This document shows positions 1 through 6,470 of a DNA stretch of 41,181 nucleotides, piece after piece. The notes beneath the pieces are model-generated. The model ran no database searches. It saw only the letters and a list, made by a program, of their open reading frames with translations, and had not been told where the DNA came from. Both the position numbers and the translations under genes were made by a program. Source of the stretch: a virus; IMG/VR virus record IMGVR_UViG_3300018080_000299, positions 1-41,181 of that record; one strand, given 5' to 3'. The first letter of the stretch is position 1, and each line of letters opens with the position of its first letter.

Positions 1-237
1 ATGTCTTTGAATGAAGTTAAGAAAGGGTATCCAAGTCGATCTCGTTTAGAAAAAATGAAGGAAATGTTTAAAACTAACGAAAAAGAAATCAGGCACATGT
101 TTTGTCCAGAGCCTGATTTTACTAATAAAAAGGAAACTGCCGAGAGGGTCAGGGTTGTCGGTTGTAGAAAATCCGGATCTCCGATTGTGAAACGGATGAG
201 CGATGGGAAAATATTCGGAGGAGAACATGAATGTTGA
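1..237 (+). CDS. Hypothetical protein, possibly 5' partial
   Basis: A 78-residue, Lys/Arg-rich soluble protein whose ATG is the first base of the window. Its ribosome binding site cannot be seen and the true start may lie further upstream. The sequence has two cysteines and no membrane segment, and I recognise no family. It overlaps the next gene by 11 bases, which suggests translational coupling at the left end of the accessory operon. Confidence 0.55.
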   Translation: MSLNEVKKGYPSRSRLEKMKEMFKTNEKEIRHMFCPEPDFTNKKETAERVRVVGCRKSGSPIVKRMSDGKIFGGEHEC

Positions 238-952
238 GACGCCGGTTTATTTGAAGGATTGTGCGGATATTGATTTTGTCATAGAGCATGTGGGCGCGAT
301 ATATAAAGCTCATAGTGTTCGGGTGATGATGGAGAAGAGTTTTGCTCAGTGTGGGGTTCGTTGCAAGGCAAATGTGGTGGCTGGAAATACTAAGTGCATT
401 CCGATGAAGAACCGGGATGGGATTGTGTTTGTGACTGAAATTATTAACACGGAAGAGATGGACAGGAATTGTGAATTGATAAGGACCTGTCAGATGAGTC
501 GAGATATATTGCCGGAAAATCTTTTGAACCGAATTGCTTCCAGGAAGCTTATGCCGGAGTATGAGCAGGGCGTTGTTGTTGCCGGCAGCTCGCGGCAGTT
601 GGAGAGCTGGTGGAAAGAAGTTTGTGTGCGGCTCGGTAATATTGCGAAGAGGACGAGCGTGAACCAGGTGGTGGTGGGAGATGTGGTTTTCAGGTTGATG
701 AGTGCGAGTCTTCCCCCGGAGTATTTCAAAGGATTGAGATACAGGCTGGAGAATATTGTGTTGTTCCCCCCGATTATTGAGACCGAGACCAGCATGAGTA
801 TATATAAACAACTGTGGTTTATCTATGAACTGAAGCAGAGGGGTGTTTTTACTCATGATCAGCGTGTTGAGCGGTATGGCGATTTTCGGGTTGCGAGGAA
901 GTATTACCTGGCAGATGGAAATATACGCCGGCGAAAATATTTACTCGGGTAA
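227..952 (+). CDS. Hypothetical protein, 241 aa
   Basis: Unrecognised soluble protein. An in-frame ATG exists at 203, but the start at 227 is preferred because GGAGGAG at 217-223 lies a few bases before it, whereas nothing resembling a ribosome binding site precedes 203. The protein is mixed alpha/beta in appearance, has four cysteines in its first 90 residues, and ends in a basic stretch rich in Arg, Lys and Tyr. It overlaps the preceding ORF by 11 bases. No catalytic motif was found. Its position among small accessory genes suggests a phage-specific, non-structural role, but no function can be assigned. Confidence 0.7.
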   Translation: MNVETPVYLKDCADIDFVIEHVGAIYKAHSVRVMMEKSFAQCGVRCKANVVAGNTKCIPMKNRDGIVFVTEIINTEEMDRNCELIRTCQMSRDILPENLLNRIASRKLMPEYEQGVVVAGSSRQLESWWKEVCVRLGNIAKRTSVNQVVVGDVVFRLMSASLPPEYFKGLRYRLENIVLFPPIIETETSMSIYKQLWFIYELKQRGVFTHDQRVERYGDFRVARKYYLADGNIRRRKYLLG

Positions 953-975
953 ATTCCAGAGAGGTATAATGTGCA

Positions 976-1242
976 ATGAACGGGTGTTTTGATGTAGAGA
1001 GAGCAAAGATGATTTATGAACACAGGGGCAGTTTGAAGCGTATACCTGTAAATACGATGTGGTTAAGGTTTGAGGCTGTGGAATTGCAAATGAAGTCGGA
1101 TTTAGAGCGTGCGGAGCGTATGGCGAAAAGAGAGATGGTAAAATGGGAGAGATATTTCGCTGAAGTGATTACAGATGAATACAAGTATTTGGGGTATGTG
1201 ATTTATAATAACAACAAAGATATAGAGAAAGAGTTATGGTGA
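976..1242 (+). CDS. Hypothetical protein, 88 aa
   Basis: Small, charged, mostly helical protein of unknown function, with Arg/Glu/Met-rich sequence around residues 35-60. GAGAGG lies about 13 bases upstream, a long spacing. TATAAT at 964-969 sits in the short gap before the gene and could be a promoter -10 element, but no good -35 at the usual distance was found. No family was recognised. Confidence 0.55.
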   Translation: MNGCFDVERAKMIYEHRGSLKRIPVNTMWLRFEAVELQMKSDLERAERMAKREMVKWERYFAEVITDEYKYLGYVIYNNNKDIEKELW

Positions 1243-1249
1243 AATAAAT

Positions 1250-1657
1250 ATGATCCAAGCAAAAACCACAAAGTACTTGAACCTGTTGCTTGACTGTGGT
1301 CGCCTTCAGATATTTATGAACCGGGGAATGCCATATATTTGCAGCTGTTGCCATACTGTGTTAACTGAATGGGAAACAAAGGAACTAAAAAAAAGGCTCG
1401 GTCAGATATTTTCTCGAAAGAAATTCCCTCCGTTTTTGAGATACGAATCAAAAATAGATTGCGAGGAACACCCCGAAGCTTGCAACGGATACGGAGCAGT
1501 TGGACTGTTTTCAGTAGAATGGGAAAACTACGATTCCATCCCCTTGGTTCTTGAAGTTACTGGAAAGCCAGGCTTGCCGTATCGCCACAAAGGTTTGTTC
1601 TTTAAAAGATATGAGGCGAAAATATTATACAAGTTTTTACAGGAATCTGAATTATGA
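1250..1657 (+). CDS. Hypothetical protein with CxCC motif, 135 aa
   Basis: Unknown soluble protein. The N-terminal third contains a Cys-Ser-Cys-Cys-His cluster (residues about 31-35), with two further cysteines near residues 71 and 79, so metal binding is possible but the spacing matches no finger I know. No clear ribosome binding site precedes it. The start is only seven bases after the previous stop, so it may be translated by coupling. It is followed directly by the ASCH-type gene. Confidence 0.55.
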   Translation: MIQAKTTKYLNLLLDCGRLQIFMNRGMPYICSCCHTVLTEWETKELKKRLGQIFSRKKFPPFLRYESKIDCEEHPEACNGYGAVGLFSVEWENYDSIPLVLEVTGKPGLPYRHKGLFFKRYEAKILYKFLQESEL

Positions 1658-1668
1658 AAGGATTTAAC

Positions 1669-2361
1669 ATGAAAGAGCGACCCATATTATTTTCTGCAGC
1701 GATGGTGAAGGCGATCCTGGAAGGACGGAAGACGCAGACAAGGCGGGTGATAAAGAAGCTGCTCGGGAAAGGTGTGATAACAGAATTTGGTAAATCAGAT
1801 ATCCTCGTCTATGACTGGCAGTTTAGAGACAAGCGTGGTCAGTGGAATGACATTACACACACAAAACTTCTGAAGATGTGCCCCTACGGTAAGGTTGGAG
1901 ATCGTTTGTGGGTGCGGGAGACGTTTCAGCCGTTGTGAAAAGAACCCGACTGGGATACCCCGAAAGACTATAGAACCGGAGAGGGTTATAAGATAAGTTA
2001 TCCGGCCACCGATGGAATACAGGAATTTTACGACTTTGAAGACAACCTTCAGACAACGTGCAAACCTTCTATTCACATGCCGCGGTGGGCCAGCAGGATC
2101 AATTTGGAGATAACGGATGTGCGGGTGGAGCGGGTGAAGGATATAACGGAATTGGATGCCAGGTCTGAAGGGGTTCAACTAAATTCACTTAAATCAATGT
2201 GGTGTGGATCCGCACATAAAACGCTTGGAACTCCAAAACAATTTTCCTGTGCTATACATGCATTCAAAGACTTATGGAATTCAATAAATGGAACTCGCGT
2301 TTACGGCTGGGACGTGAATCCGTGGGTGTGGGTAGTAGAATTCAAGAGAGTTGAGGATTGA
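1669..2361 (+). pseudogene. ASCH-type phage protein interrupted by in-frame TGA
   Basis: The N-terminal half begins with a Met-Lys-Glu-Arg-Pro-Ile-Leu-Phe-Ser motif, then Arg-Lys-Thr-Gln-Thr-Arg-Arg, and ends at Gly-Asp-Arg-Leu-Trp-Val-Arg-Glu-Thr-Phe. This is characteristic of the ASCH-domain proteins common in phages. TGA at 1936-1938 stops it, but the same frame stays open for the next 141 codons. That part carries the family's C-terminal half (Pro-Ser-Ile-His-Met-Pro-Arg-Trp-Ala-Ser-Arg, then Ile-Thr-Asp-Val-Arg-Val-Glu-Arg). Without the stop the protein would be about 230 residues, a normal length. The start at 1669 is chosen because AAAGGA lies six bases upstream; an alternative ATG is at 1654. 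ASCH domains bind RNA or modified nucleosides. Either this gene is decaying or the UGA is read through. A single TGG to TGA transition would explain it. Confidence 0.75.
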
Positions 2362-2979
2362 ATGATGAAGAATTGTGAGAGTAAAAATGGGAATGTGTTG
2401 TTTTTTCTTGTGTTGTTTTTTATTATGATACCGCTGGTGTTTTTGATTGGCATGGAGATTCGAGACAACGCTTTTGTTGAAGATCGCGGCGATGTAGTTG
2501 AGGAGATAAATCAAGAAGTGAGCGGTGTTGCCGAGAAAGTTGATGAAGAAGTTTTGTTTCTTATTGAATCACTTGTGAGCTCTATTGTGGCTGTGCATGG
2601 GGAGATGTATGTTGACGAGGAGATGACGTGCAGGTGGGCTGTGCCGCCAGGCCGAGCTGGAACTGTGATTACAGTTGATGAATATGAGCTGATGGCTTTT
2701 TTCAGGCGCCGGTATGCAGAAGGAGTATCCTGTTACGAGATAAATAAAAAGCTGCTGAATATGGTTGACAAAACGAATCCTTTTAATCAGCAGCTGCATC
2801 CTGAGATCCGGGAAGGCGAAGTGTGGTTGACAAATGATTCGGGTCATCAGTTTCTGAGTACGTTTAAGACGAAAAGAACAGGTCGGCTGGCATATGATGT
2901 AGGGGGAGAGGTTGTGGATGGCCTGCGGCCAGTTTTTGTCAGCCGTGAAGAGTATGAGAGGATGGTGTTGAATGACTGA
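2362..2979 (+). CDS. Membrane-anchored hypothetical protein, 205 aa
   Basis: After about ten polar residues there is one strongly hydrophobic stretch (about residues 12-31, Phe/Leu/Val-rich), best read as a signal anchor. A Glu-rich, probably coiled segment follows (residues 35-65), then a soluble domain. This suggests an N-in, C-out protein with the bulk outside the cytoplasm. It starts immediately after the ASCH frame closes and overlaps the next gene by eight bases. No family was recognised. A superinfection or host-surface role is possible but is pure inference. Confidence 0.65.
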   Translation: MMKNCESKNGNVLFFLVLFFIMIPLVFLIGMEIRDNAFVEDRGDVVEEINQEVSGVAEKVDEEVLFLIESLVSSIVAVHGEMYVDEEMTCRWAVPPGRAGTVITVDEYELMAFFRRRYAEGVSCYEINKKLLNMVDKTNPFNQQLHPEIREGEVWLTNDSGHQFLSTFKTKRTGRLAYDVGGEVVDGLRPVFVSREEYERMVLND

Positions 2980-3178
2980 TGGTCTTCTTTGTTATCTTTG
3001 TAGAACGTGTGGATCGTGGACAGGGGATAAATGTAAGAAAAACATTCGTCATGTTCCGTGCTATTGTAGTGAATATGGTTTTGATTTTGGAATAATTCAA
3101 CCGTTTGATTTTCAATTCATTGAGACTGTAGATATTGATCATGCGGGAAAAATTATACATGGAGGGTATATAGCATGA
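2972..3178 (+). CDS. Small Cys-rich hypothetical protein, 68 aa
   Basis: The first half has six cysteines, including Cys-x2-Cys-x2-Cys spacing near residues 7-13 and a Cys-x-Cys pair near residues 30-32. This suggests a small zinc-binding module. The second half is hydrophobic/acidic without a membrane helix. It overlaps the preceding gene by eight bases and the next by four (ATGA), so it lies inside a coupled operon. Function unknown. Confidence 0.55.
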   Translation: MTDGLLCYLCRTCGSWTGDKCKKNIRHVPCYCSEYGFDFGIIQPFDFQFIETVDIDHAGKIIHGGYIA

Positions 3179-3381
3179 CTGAAACAGCAACTGTGGAGTC
3201 GGCGAAAAAATTTTTTAAGGAATTTCCGACAAGGCTGGAATTTGATAACTGGCGGAGGAGGGAAGAAAGAAAGCTTTATTCTTCTAAATATAAGCTTTGC
3301 TGGAAACGGATAAGCCGCAATGGCTGGCGGCCGGTGATGTTTCTGGTGTGGAAAAAAGAAAAGGGAGAGGGGGAAAAATAA
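3175..3381 (+). CDS. Small basic hypothetical protein, 68 aa
   Basis: A Lys/Arg- and Trp-rich protein with four tryptophans in 68 residues, possibly nucleic-acid binding by composition only. ATGA overlap with the preceding stop shows coupling. It is the last gene before a roughly 170-base stretch that carries the tRNA-like element at 3435-3536. No family was recognised. Confidence 0.55.
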   Translation: MTETATVESAKKFFKEFPTRLEFDNWRRREERKLYSSKYKLCWKRISRNGWRPVMFLVWKKEKGEGEK

Positions 3382-3434
3382 TTAATAATTAAAAATTTAT
3401 TTGAAATGTAGCAGGTTTTAGATGTGCACTGGCA

Positions 3435-3536
3435 AGCGGTGCGGTCCAGGCGGGAATCTGGATGGTGAAGACCAAAAGGCCGGACACCATGATGGCGGGT
3501 GCTACCCTCAATCCGGTTCGAATCCGGACACCGCTT
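3435..3536 (+). ncRNA. tRNA-like element (type II-like, aberrant anticodon arm)
   Basis: Bases 3435-3441 (AGCGGTG) pair fully with 3529-3535 (CACCGCT), like a tRNA acceptor stem. A perfect five-pair T-arm follows the tRNA pattern: TCCGG 3512-3516, loop TTCGAAT, CCGGA 3524-3528. A short variable-arm hairpin (GGGT/ACCC, 3497-3507) lies just before it. A D-arm can be drawn (GTCC 3444-3447 with GGAT 3460-3463, and a loop containing the AGnnGGnA pattern). The anticodon arm is wrong: only GGTG/CACC (3464-3467 with 3485-3488) pair, closing a 17-base loop with no convincing anticodon. The total of 102 bases is long for a tRNA. It may be a decayed tRNA, an intron-bearing tRNA or a tRNA mimic. No CCA is encoded. 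Confidence 0.5.
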
Positions 3537-3552
3537 TTGGAGGAAAATAATT

Positions 3553-3747
3553 ATGAGTAGAATTGAATGGTGTGATAAGACGATTAACCCGGTGGTTGGT
3601 TGTAGTAAGATTTCTCCTGGATGTGAGAATTGTTATGCAGAGAAGATGGCGAGGCGGCTTGTTGTGAACCCGAATACCAAGGATCGGTATGCGGGAGTCG
3701 TTGATAAAAACGGATGGACAGGGAAGTTGAATTTTGTGCTGTGTTAG
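3553..3747 (+). pseudogene. Truncated Gp37/Gp68 (DUF5131) gene, remnant copy
   Basis: A 64-residue N-terminal fragment of the phage Gp37/Gp68 family. It has the family's Ile-Glu-Trp opening, the Asn-Pro-Val-x-Gly-Cys motif and the three-cysteine signature Cys17-x6-Cys24-x2-Cys27, and reaches a Trp-Thr-Gly-Lys-Leu stretch before TAG at 3745. Family members are about 250-300 residues, so roughly three quarters are missing, and the bases after the stop do not continue the family in any frame I read. The start at 3553 has GGAGG at 3539-3543. An intact paralogue lies at 4072-4968. A short peptide could still be made. Confidence 0.75.
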
Positions 3748-3775
3748 TCTATAAGAAAAAGGAGGTGTGAAGGTT

Positions 3776-4042
3776 ATGTGTCAATGTGGAGATAATACAA
3801 GAGATTGGATGCATAGCCATGATGATATTTCAACTCATTTTGGTTCTTCGAAACATTGTGCTGGCAAGCTGTTGAGTATTGAAATTGCTCTGGCCCGGCT
3901 GGAAGAGAAGGTGGATAAGTTGTCGAAATTTAAAATCACTGCTCCGGCATTTGTTCTGCTTCCGACTAATGAAGAGGTAAGAATGTATGGAGGGTTCGCA
4001 ACTTCAGGTTCGAATCCTGATCACCGCTTTTATAAAAAGTAA
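3776..4042 (+). CDS. Hypothetical protein whose 3' end runs through a tRNA-like sequence
   Basis: An 88-residue ORF with an N-terminal Cys/His-rich segment and a heptad-like Leu/Glu helix around residues 40-60. ATG 3776 is ten bases after GGAGG (3761-3765). GTG 3767 in the same frame is too close to it. The last 17 codons are the translation of the tRNA-like 3' end at 3991-4030 and give a peptide typical of tRNA sequence read as protein. The original C-terminus was probably replaced by that sequence. No family was recognised. Confidence 0.45.
   Translation: MCQCGDNTRDWMHSHDDISTHFGSSKHCAGKLLSIEIALARLEEKVDKLSKFKITAPAFVLLPTNEEVRMYGGFATSGSNPDHRFYKK
3991..4030 (+). other. tRNA 3'-half-like sequence (T-arm and acceptor strand)
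   Basis: A perfect T-arm is present: TCAGG 4004-4008, loop TTCGAAT, CCTGA 4016-4020. It is followed by a TCACCGC acceptor-like strand and TTTT, and preceded by a three-pair variable-arm-like hairpin (GTT CGC AAC, 3994-4002). No matching 5' acceptor strand lies within 100 bases upstream, so this is at most the 3' half of a tRNA. It ends in the same CACCGCTTTT as the element at 3435-3536, and like that element it lies just upstream of a DUF5131 gene. Confidence 0.55.
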
Positions 4043-4071
4043 TTATGGAAACAGTAATAGAACGGAGAATA

Positions 4072-4968
4072 ATGAGCGATAACACCAACATTGAATGGAC
4101 CGATGCAACACTATCGCCGATGACAGGGTGCACACCGGCATCTACCGGCTGTCTGAATTGCTGCGCTAAAAACATGTGTAACAGGTTCGGCGAGAAGTGG
4201 GGACGAAAGAACGGACGCGATTTTTCCAAGATAGAATTCGATGTAAAAAAGCTTGAGAGGTTCGAGCGGATACGGCACAGGAAACCGAAGAGGGTATTTC
4301 TGAACCTGATGTCAGACACGTTTCACGAAGAAGCGCGGACGGAGTGGATGGACCGGCTCCTGTCCACGATCAGCGTAAAGAAGATGCACACCTTTATTAT
4401 TCTTACAAAAAGGGCCGATCGGATGGCAGACTATTTTAATGCCATTGTAAACAACAATGAAAGGTATGCCGGAAAGCTTGTTCGCAGGTTCACTAGAAAC
4501 ACACCTTATTACGATGCTATTTATGGAAACCTGATACGTTTGAGACAGGGCAAGCCTATCCCGAATCTGTGGTTGCTTGTAACTGCCGAAAACCAGAAAC
4601 AGTATGACAGGCGCGTGCCGGAGCTGCTTTCGATTTCGGCTGCTGTGCATGGCGTGAGTGTTGAGCCGATGTTGGAAGAAATCGACACAGACATATATCT
4701 TAAATATTCTAATTTTGGATGTGGCGGAGCAGAGCCAATCGAGAATTGCGAAGTCTGCGGGCATCTTTTAAAACAAAAAATTGACTGGATAATATGCGGT
4801 GCTGAAACGGGGCCGGGAGCGAGGCCCATGAATCCTGATTGGGCGCGTAGTCTTCGTGACCAGGCGGTAGAAGCGGGTATTCCGTTCTTCTTTAAAAAGA
4901 TGTCAAACGGTGAGAAGATACCACCTGATTTGATGATAAGGCAATTCCCGAAAGGAGACGCGGAATGA
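4072..4968 (+). CDS. Phage Gp37/Gp68 family protein (DUF5131), 298 aa
   Basis: Full-length member of the phage Gp37/Gp68 family. The N-terminus carries Asn-Ile-Glu-Trp-Thr-Asp, then the three-cysteine signature Cys20-x6-Cys27-x2-Cys30 with a further Cys31. Later motifs are Phe-Leu-Asn-Leu-Met-Ser-Asp-Thr-Phe (about residue 80), Leu-Thr-Lys-Arg-Ala-Asp-Arg, Gly-Val-Ser-Val-Glu-Pro-Met, and Ile-Ile-Cys-Gly-Ala-Glu-Thr-Gly-Pro-Gly-Ala-Arg-Pro-Met near the C-terminus. The family has been suggested to resemble radical-SAM TIM-barrel enzymes because of the cysteine cluster. Its substrate is not established. Start 4072 is supported by GGAG four bases upstream; an in-frame ATG at 4045 has none. ATGA overlap links it to the next small gene. 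Confidence 0.85.
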   Translation: MSDNTNIEWTDATLSPMTGCTPASTGCLNCCAKNMCNRFGEKWGRKNGRDFSKIEFDVKKLERFERIRHRKPKRVFLNLMSDTFHEEARTEWMDRLLSTISVKKMHTFIILTKRADRMADYFNAIVNNNERYAGKLVRRFTRNTPYYDAIYGNLIRLRQGKPIPNLWLLVTAENQKQYDRRVPELLSISAAVHGVSVEPMLEEIDTDIYLKYSNFGCGGAEPIENCEVCGHLLKQKIDWIICGAETGPGARPMNPDWARSLRDQAVEAGIPFFFKKMSNGEKIPPDLMIRQFPKGDAE

Positions 4969-5069
4969 TTGACTGTGAATCCTATATTTATTTATGGGTA
5001 TTTCTAACAGGCATTGTAATGCTACTTATTGGATTCAATGTTGGCAGGTGGTTTGAAAGTCGATGGTGA
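4965..5069 (+). CDS. 34-aa single-pass membrane protein
   Basis: A tiny gene with an ATGA overlap on the DUF5131 stop and AAAGGAG about eight bases upstream. The product has a short acidic N-terminus, one hydrophobic helix (about residues 8-27) and a basic/aromatic tail ending Glu-Ser-Arg-Trp. The frame stays open after its TGA through a Lys/Glu helix to another TGA at 5184-5186. The 34 residues may therefore be the first part of a 73-residue membrane protein broken by a nonsense codon. Confidence 0.55.
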   Translation: MIDCESYIYLWVFLTGIVMLLIGFNVGRWFESRW

Positions 5070-5111
5070 AAATCTAATATAGATAGTTTTAAAGATGGGT
5101 CAAACTATTCG

Positions 5112-5186
5112 ATGATTAAGCTTACAGAGGAAAACAAAGCCTTGAAACGCGCAATGAGACATGACGGTCGAAAAAAAGGTGGGTGA
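5112..5186 (+). CDS. Possible 24-aa peptide or C-terminal half of the preceding membrane protein
   Basis: This lies in the same frame as the 34-residue membrane protein and is separated from it by TGA 5067 and 14 sense codons. It begins Met-Ile-Lys-Leu-Thr-Glu-Glu-Asn-Lys and is helical and charged, like the cytoplasmic tail of a small phage membrane protein. There is no clear ribosome binding site of its own, which favours it being the broken-off end of the upstream gene. Confidence 0.3.
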   Translation: MIKLTEENKALKRAMRHDGRKKGG

Positions 5187-5192
5187 GTAGGG

Positions 5193-5369
5193 GTGGGGGT
5201 ACCAATATGCTTTGGTAATTGGACTATTAAAGATGATTGTGCGGTTTGCAGATATTCATCTCAATGCGAACAAGCTTTATCTGAACTCGAACAAGATGTT
5301 TACGATGATGATATTTGCAGCGGATGCGACGAGTGTGAAGACTGTGATAGAATTGACTGCATTGCTTAA
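5193..5369 (+). CDS. 58-aa Cys-rich, acidic protein
   Basis: Starting from GTG 5193, the product has an Ile-Cys-Phe-Gly opening and Asp-Asp-Cys-x2-Cys-x5-Cys, then a C-terminal run of five cysteines spaced Cys-x2-Cys-x2-Cys-x2-Cys-x4-Cys. It is strongly acidic. The Cys-Phe-Gly...Cys-x2-Cys-x5-Cys pattern recurs in short phage and archaeal zinc-binding peptides. A different frame across the same bases is open longer, but its product is hydrophobic and nondescript. The spacing of cysteines argues that this frame is the coding one. The start codon is uncertain. Confidence 0.5.
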   Translation: MGVPICFGNWTIKDDCAVCRYSSQCEQALSELEQDVYDDDICSGCDECEDCDRIDCIA

Positions 5370-5385
5370 AAAAAGGAGCCAACCG

Positions 5386-5601
5386 ATGCACAATGAAACA
5401 AGAATAGGAATTATATCATTTGTCTTGGGCGTTATGCTAACACTGTTTTTCACAGCATACACGATCCATAAAATAGAACAGCATTACATGGGAATTGCTA
5501 ACAAATATATAGATCTGTATTCAGAATGCAAAAAAGAAAAGCTGGCATGTAGAGTGAGTATGCTTGAGTGCCAGGTCGAACTTAAAAAGGTTGGTGAGTA
5601 G
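5386..5601 (+). CDS. Small membrane protein with C-terminal helix (Rz1/spanin-like shape), 71 aa
   Basis: ATG 5386 follows AAGGAG at good spacing. The product has one hydrophobic helix (about residues 7-26), then a charged, probably coiled helix containing Tyr-Ser-Glu-Cys-Lys-Lys and two more cysteines. The shape resembles i-spanins or small accessory membrane proteins, but the location far from the lysis genes argues against a spanin role. Function unknown. Confidence 0.6.
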   Translation: MHNETRIGIISFVLGVMLTLFFTAYTIHKIEQHYMGIANKYIDLYSECKKEKLACRVSMLECQVELKKVGE

Positions 5602-5637
5602 GGTGGACCACATAAAACAAAAAGGAGATGAATTTTA

Positions 5638-6333
5638 ATGAAGGCGAATGGTTGTAGAAAAAAAATTGTGCCAGATTGTGTCGGAGATGCAGGAGTATAT
5701 AAAGGCAATGGTTTTGAATTTGGAAAAACAAAGACTCCGGAAAGTGTGGAAAGAATATTAGAAAATATGGGGGAAAGCGGCATGGCTGAAGAAAACAAAT
5801 ATATTGATGTTGCTTTGGAAGCAGCCACGATGGTTAAAGAAAAGAACGAGGCGTATGGCGCTGCGTTTGGGAAGAGCGGCAGGGTGCTGGAGTTGTTGTA
5901 TCCAGATGGGATCCCGGTGGAAGGGTATGGGGGGATGTTGACTATTGTGAGGATAGTTGACAAGTTGTTCAGGATTGCTACGGACAATGATGCGCTTGGC
6001 GAGGATCCGATGCGAGATATCCTGGGCTATGCACTCCTGGGTGTAGTGAATACGGAGCGGGTGGAATTTTGCGGAGTAAATGGAGAGAGAGTGTTATTCC
6101 GTGGGAAAGTTGGAGAGAAACGAAAGCCAGCAGTAGAAGGAGTTCTTGAAAGTGATAAAGAATTGATGGGCAGCTTGATTGCTGTGGTAGAAGAAGTTGA
6201 AAAAGTTATAGATAGCCAGGAAGGCTATTTGCCGGATGTGATGCCGCCGCGAGTTGATCTTACAGGCCTGAAGAGTGCAATGGAGTATGTTGGGGTTAAG
6301 TTAAAAAAGTATGCTGCCGGGAAAAAAACATGA
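5638..6333 (+). CDS. DUF1599/Nmad1-like protein, 231 aa
   Basis: The central domain (about residues 58-140) has Lys-Glu-Lys-Asn-Glu-Ala-Tyr-Gly, then Arg-Ile-Val-Asp-Lys-Leu-Phe-Arg and Glu-Asp-Pro-Met-Arg-Asp-Ile-Leu-Gly-Tyr-Ala-Leu-Leu. This pattern fits the nucleotide modification associated domain 1 (DUF1599) and the related MazG-like all-alpha fold. These proteins are linked to metabolism of modified nucleotides in phages, and the exact reaction is not established. The flanks are unlike the family: about 55 low-complexity N-terminal residues and a helical C-terminal extension. GGAG lies ten bases upstream of the start. An internal ATG at 5782 would give the conserved part alone. Confidence 0.65.
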   Translation: MKANGCRKKIVPDCVGDAGVYKGNGFEFGKTKTPESVERILENMGESGMAEENKYIDVALEAATMVKEKNEAYGAAFGKSGRVLELLYPDGIPVEGYGGMLTIVRIVDKLFRIATDNDALGEDPMRDILGYALLGVVNTERVEFCGVNGERVLFRGKVGEKRKPAVEGVLESDKELMGSLIAVVEEVEKVIDSQEGYLPDVMPPRVDLTGLKSAMEYVGVKLKKYAAGKKT

Positions 6334-6457
6334 ATATATTCCAGTCTCCGAAAAAGATGTTACAGGCGGATTTGCTGCCGATGCGGCGGAACTCGTTTTT
6401 TACACTGACGGCGGGAGTGTTGTGCGGATTTATTATCAGATGGGCATTCTGGAGTGA
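6311..6457 (+). CDS. 48-aa hypothetical protein overlapping the Nmad1-like gene
   Basis: A short frame whose product is a balanced soluble protein (Glu-Tyr-Ile-Pro-Val-Ser-Glu-Lys-Asp-Val, then Val-Arg-Ile-Tyr-Tyr-Gln). It overlaps the end of the upstream gene by 23 bases. The competing frame from ATG 6330 would code an odd hydrophobic N-terminus over the same bases. I prefer this one because the downstream gene has its own good start at 6471. The ribosome binding site is weak. Confidence 0.45.
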   Translation: MLPGKKHEYIPVSEKDVTGGFAADAAELVFYTDGGSVVRIYYQMGILE

Positions 6458-6470
6458 ACTGGAGGTACTT

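Noticed and set aside
3435-3536. Selenocysteine tRNA
   Set aside because: The long variable arm and long total length prompted the idea, but no TCA anticodon lies in a seven-base loop and the acceptor stem is seven, not eight, pairs.
5212-5385. The upstream extension of the frame that ends at 5601
   Set aside because: A good start with AAGGAG exists at 5386, and the Cys-rich frame over the same bases has a much more protein-like product.
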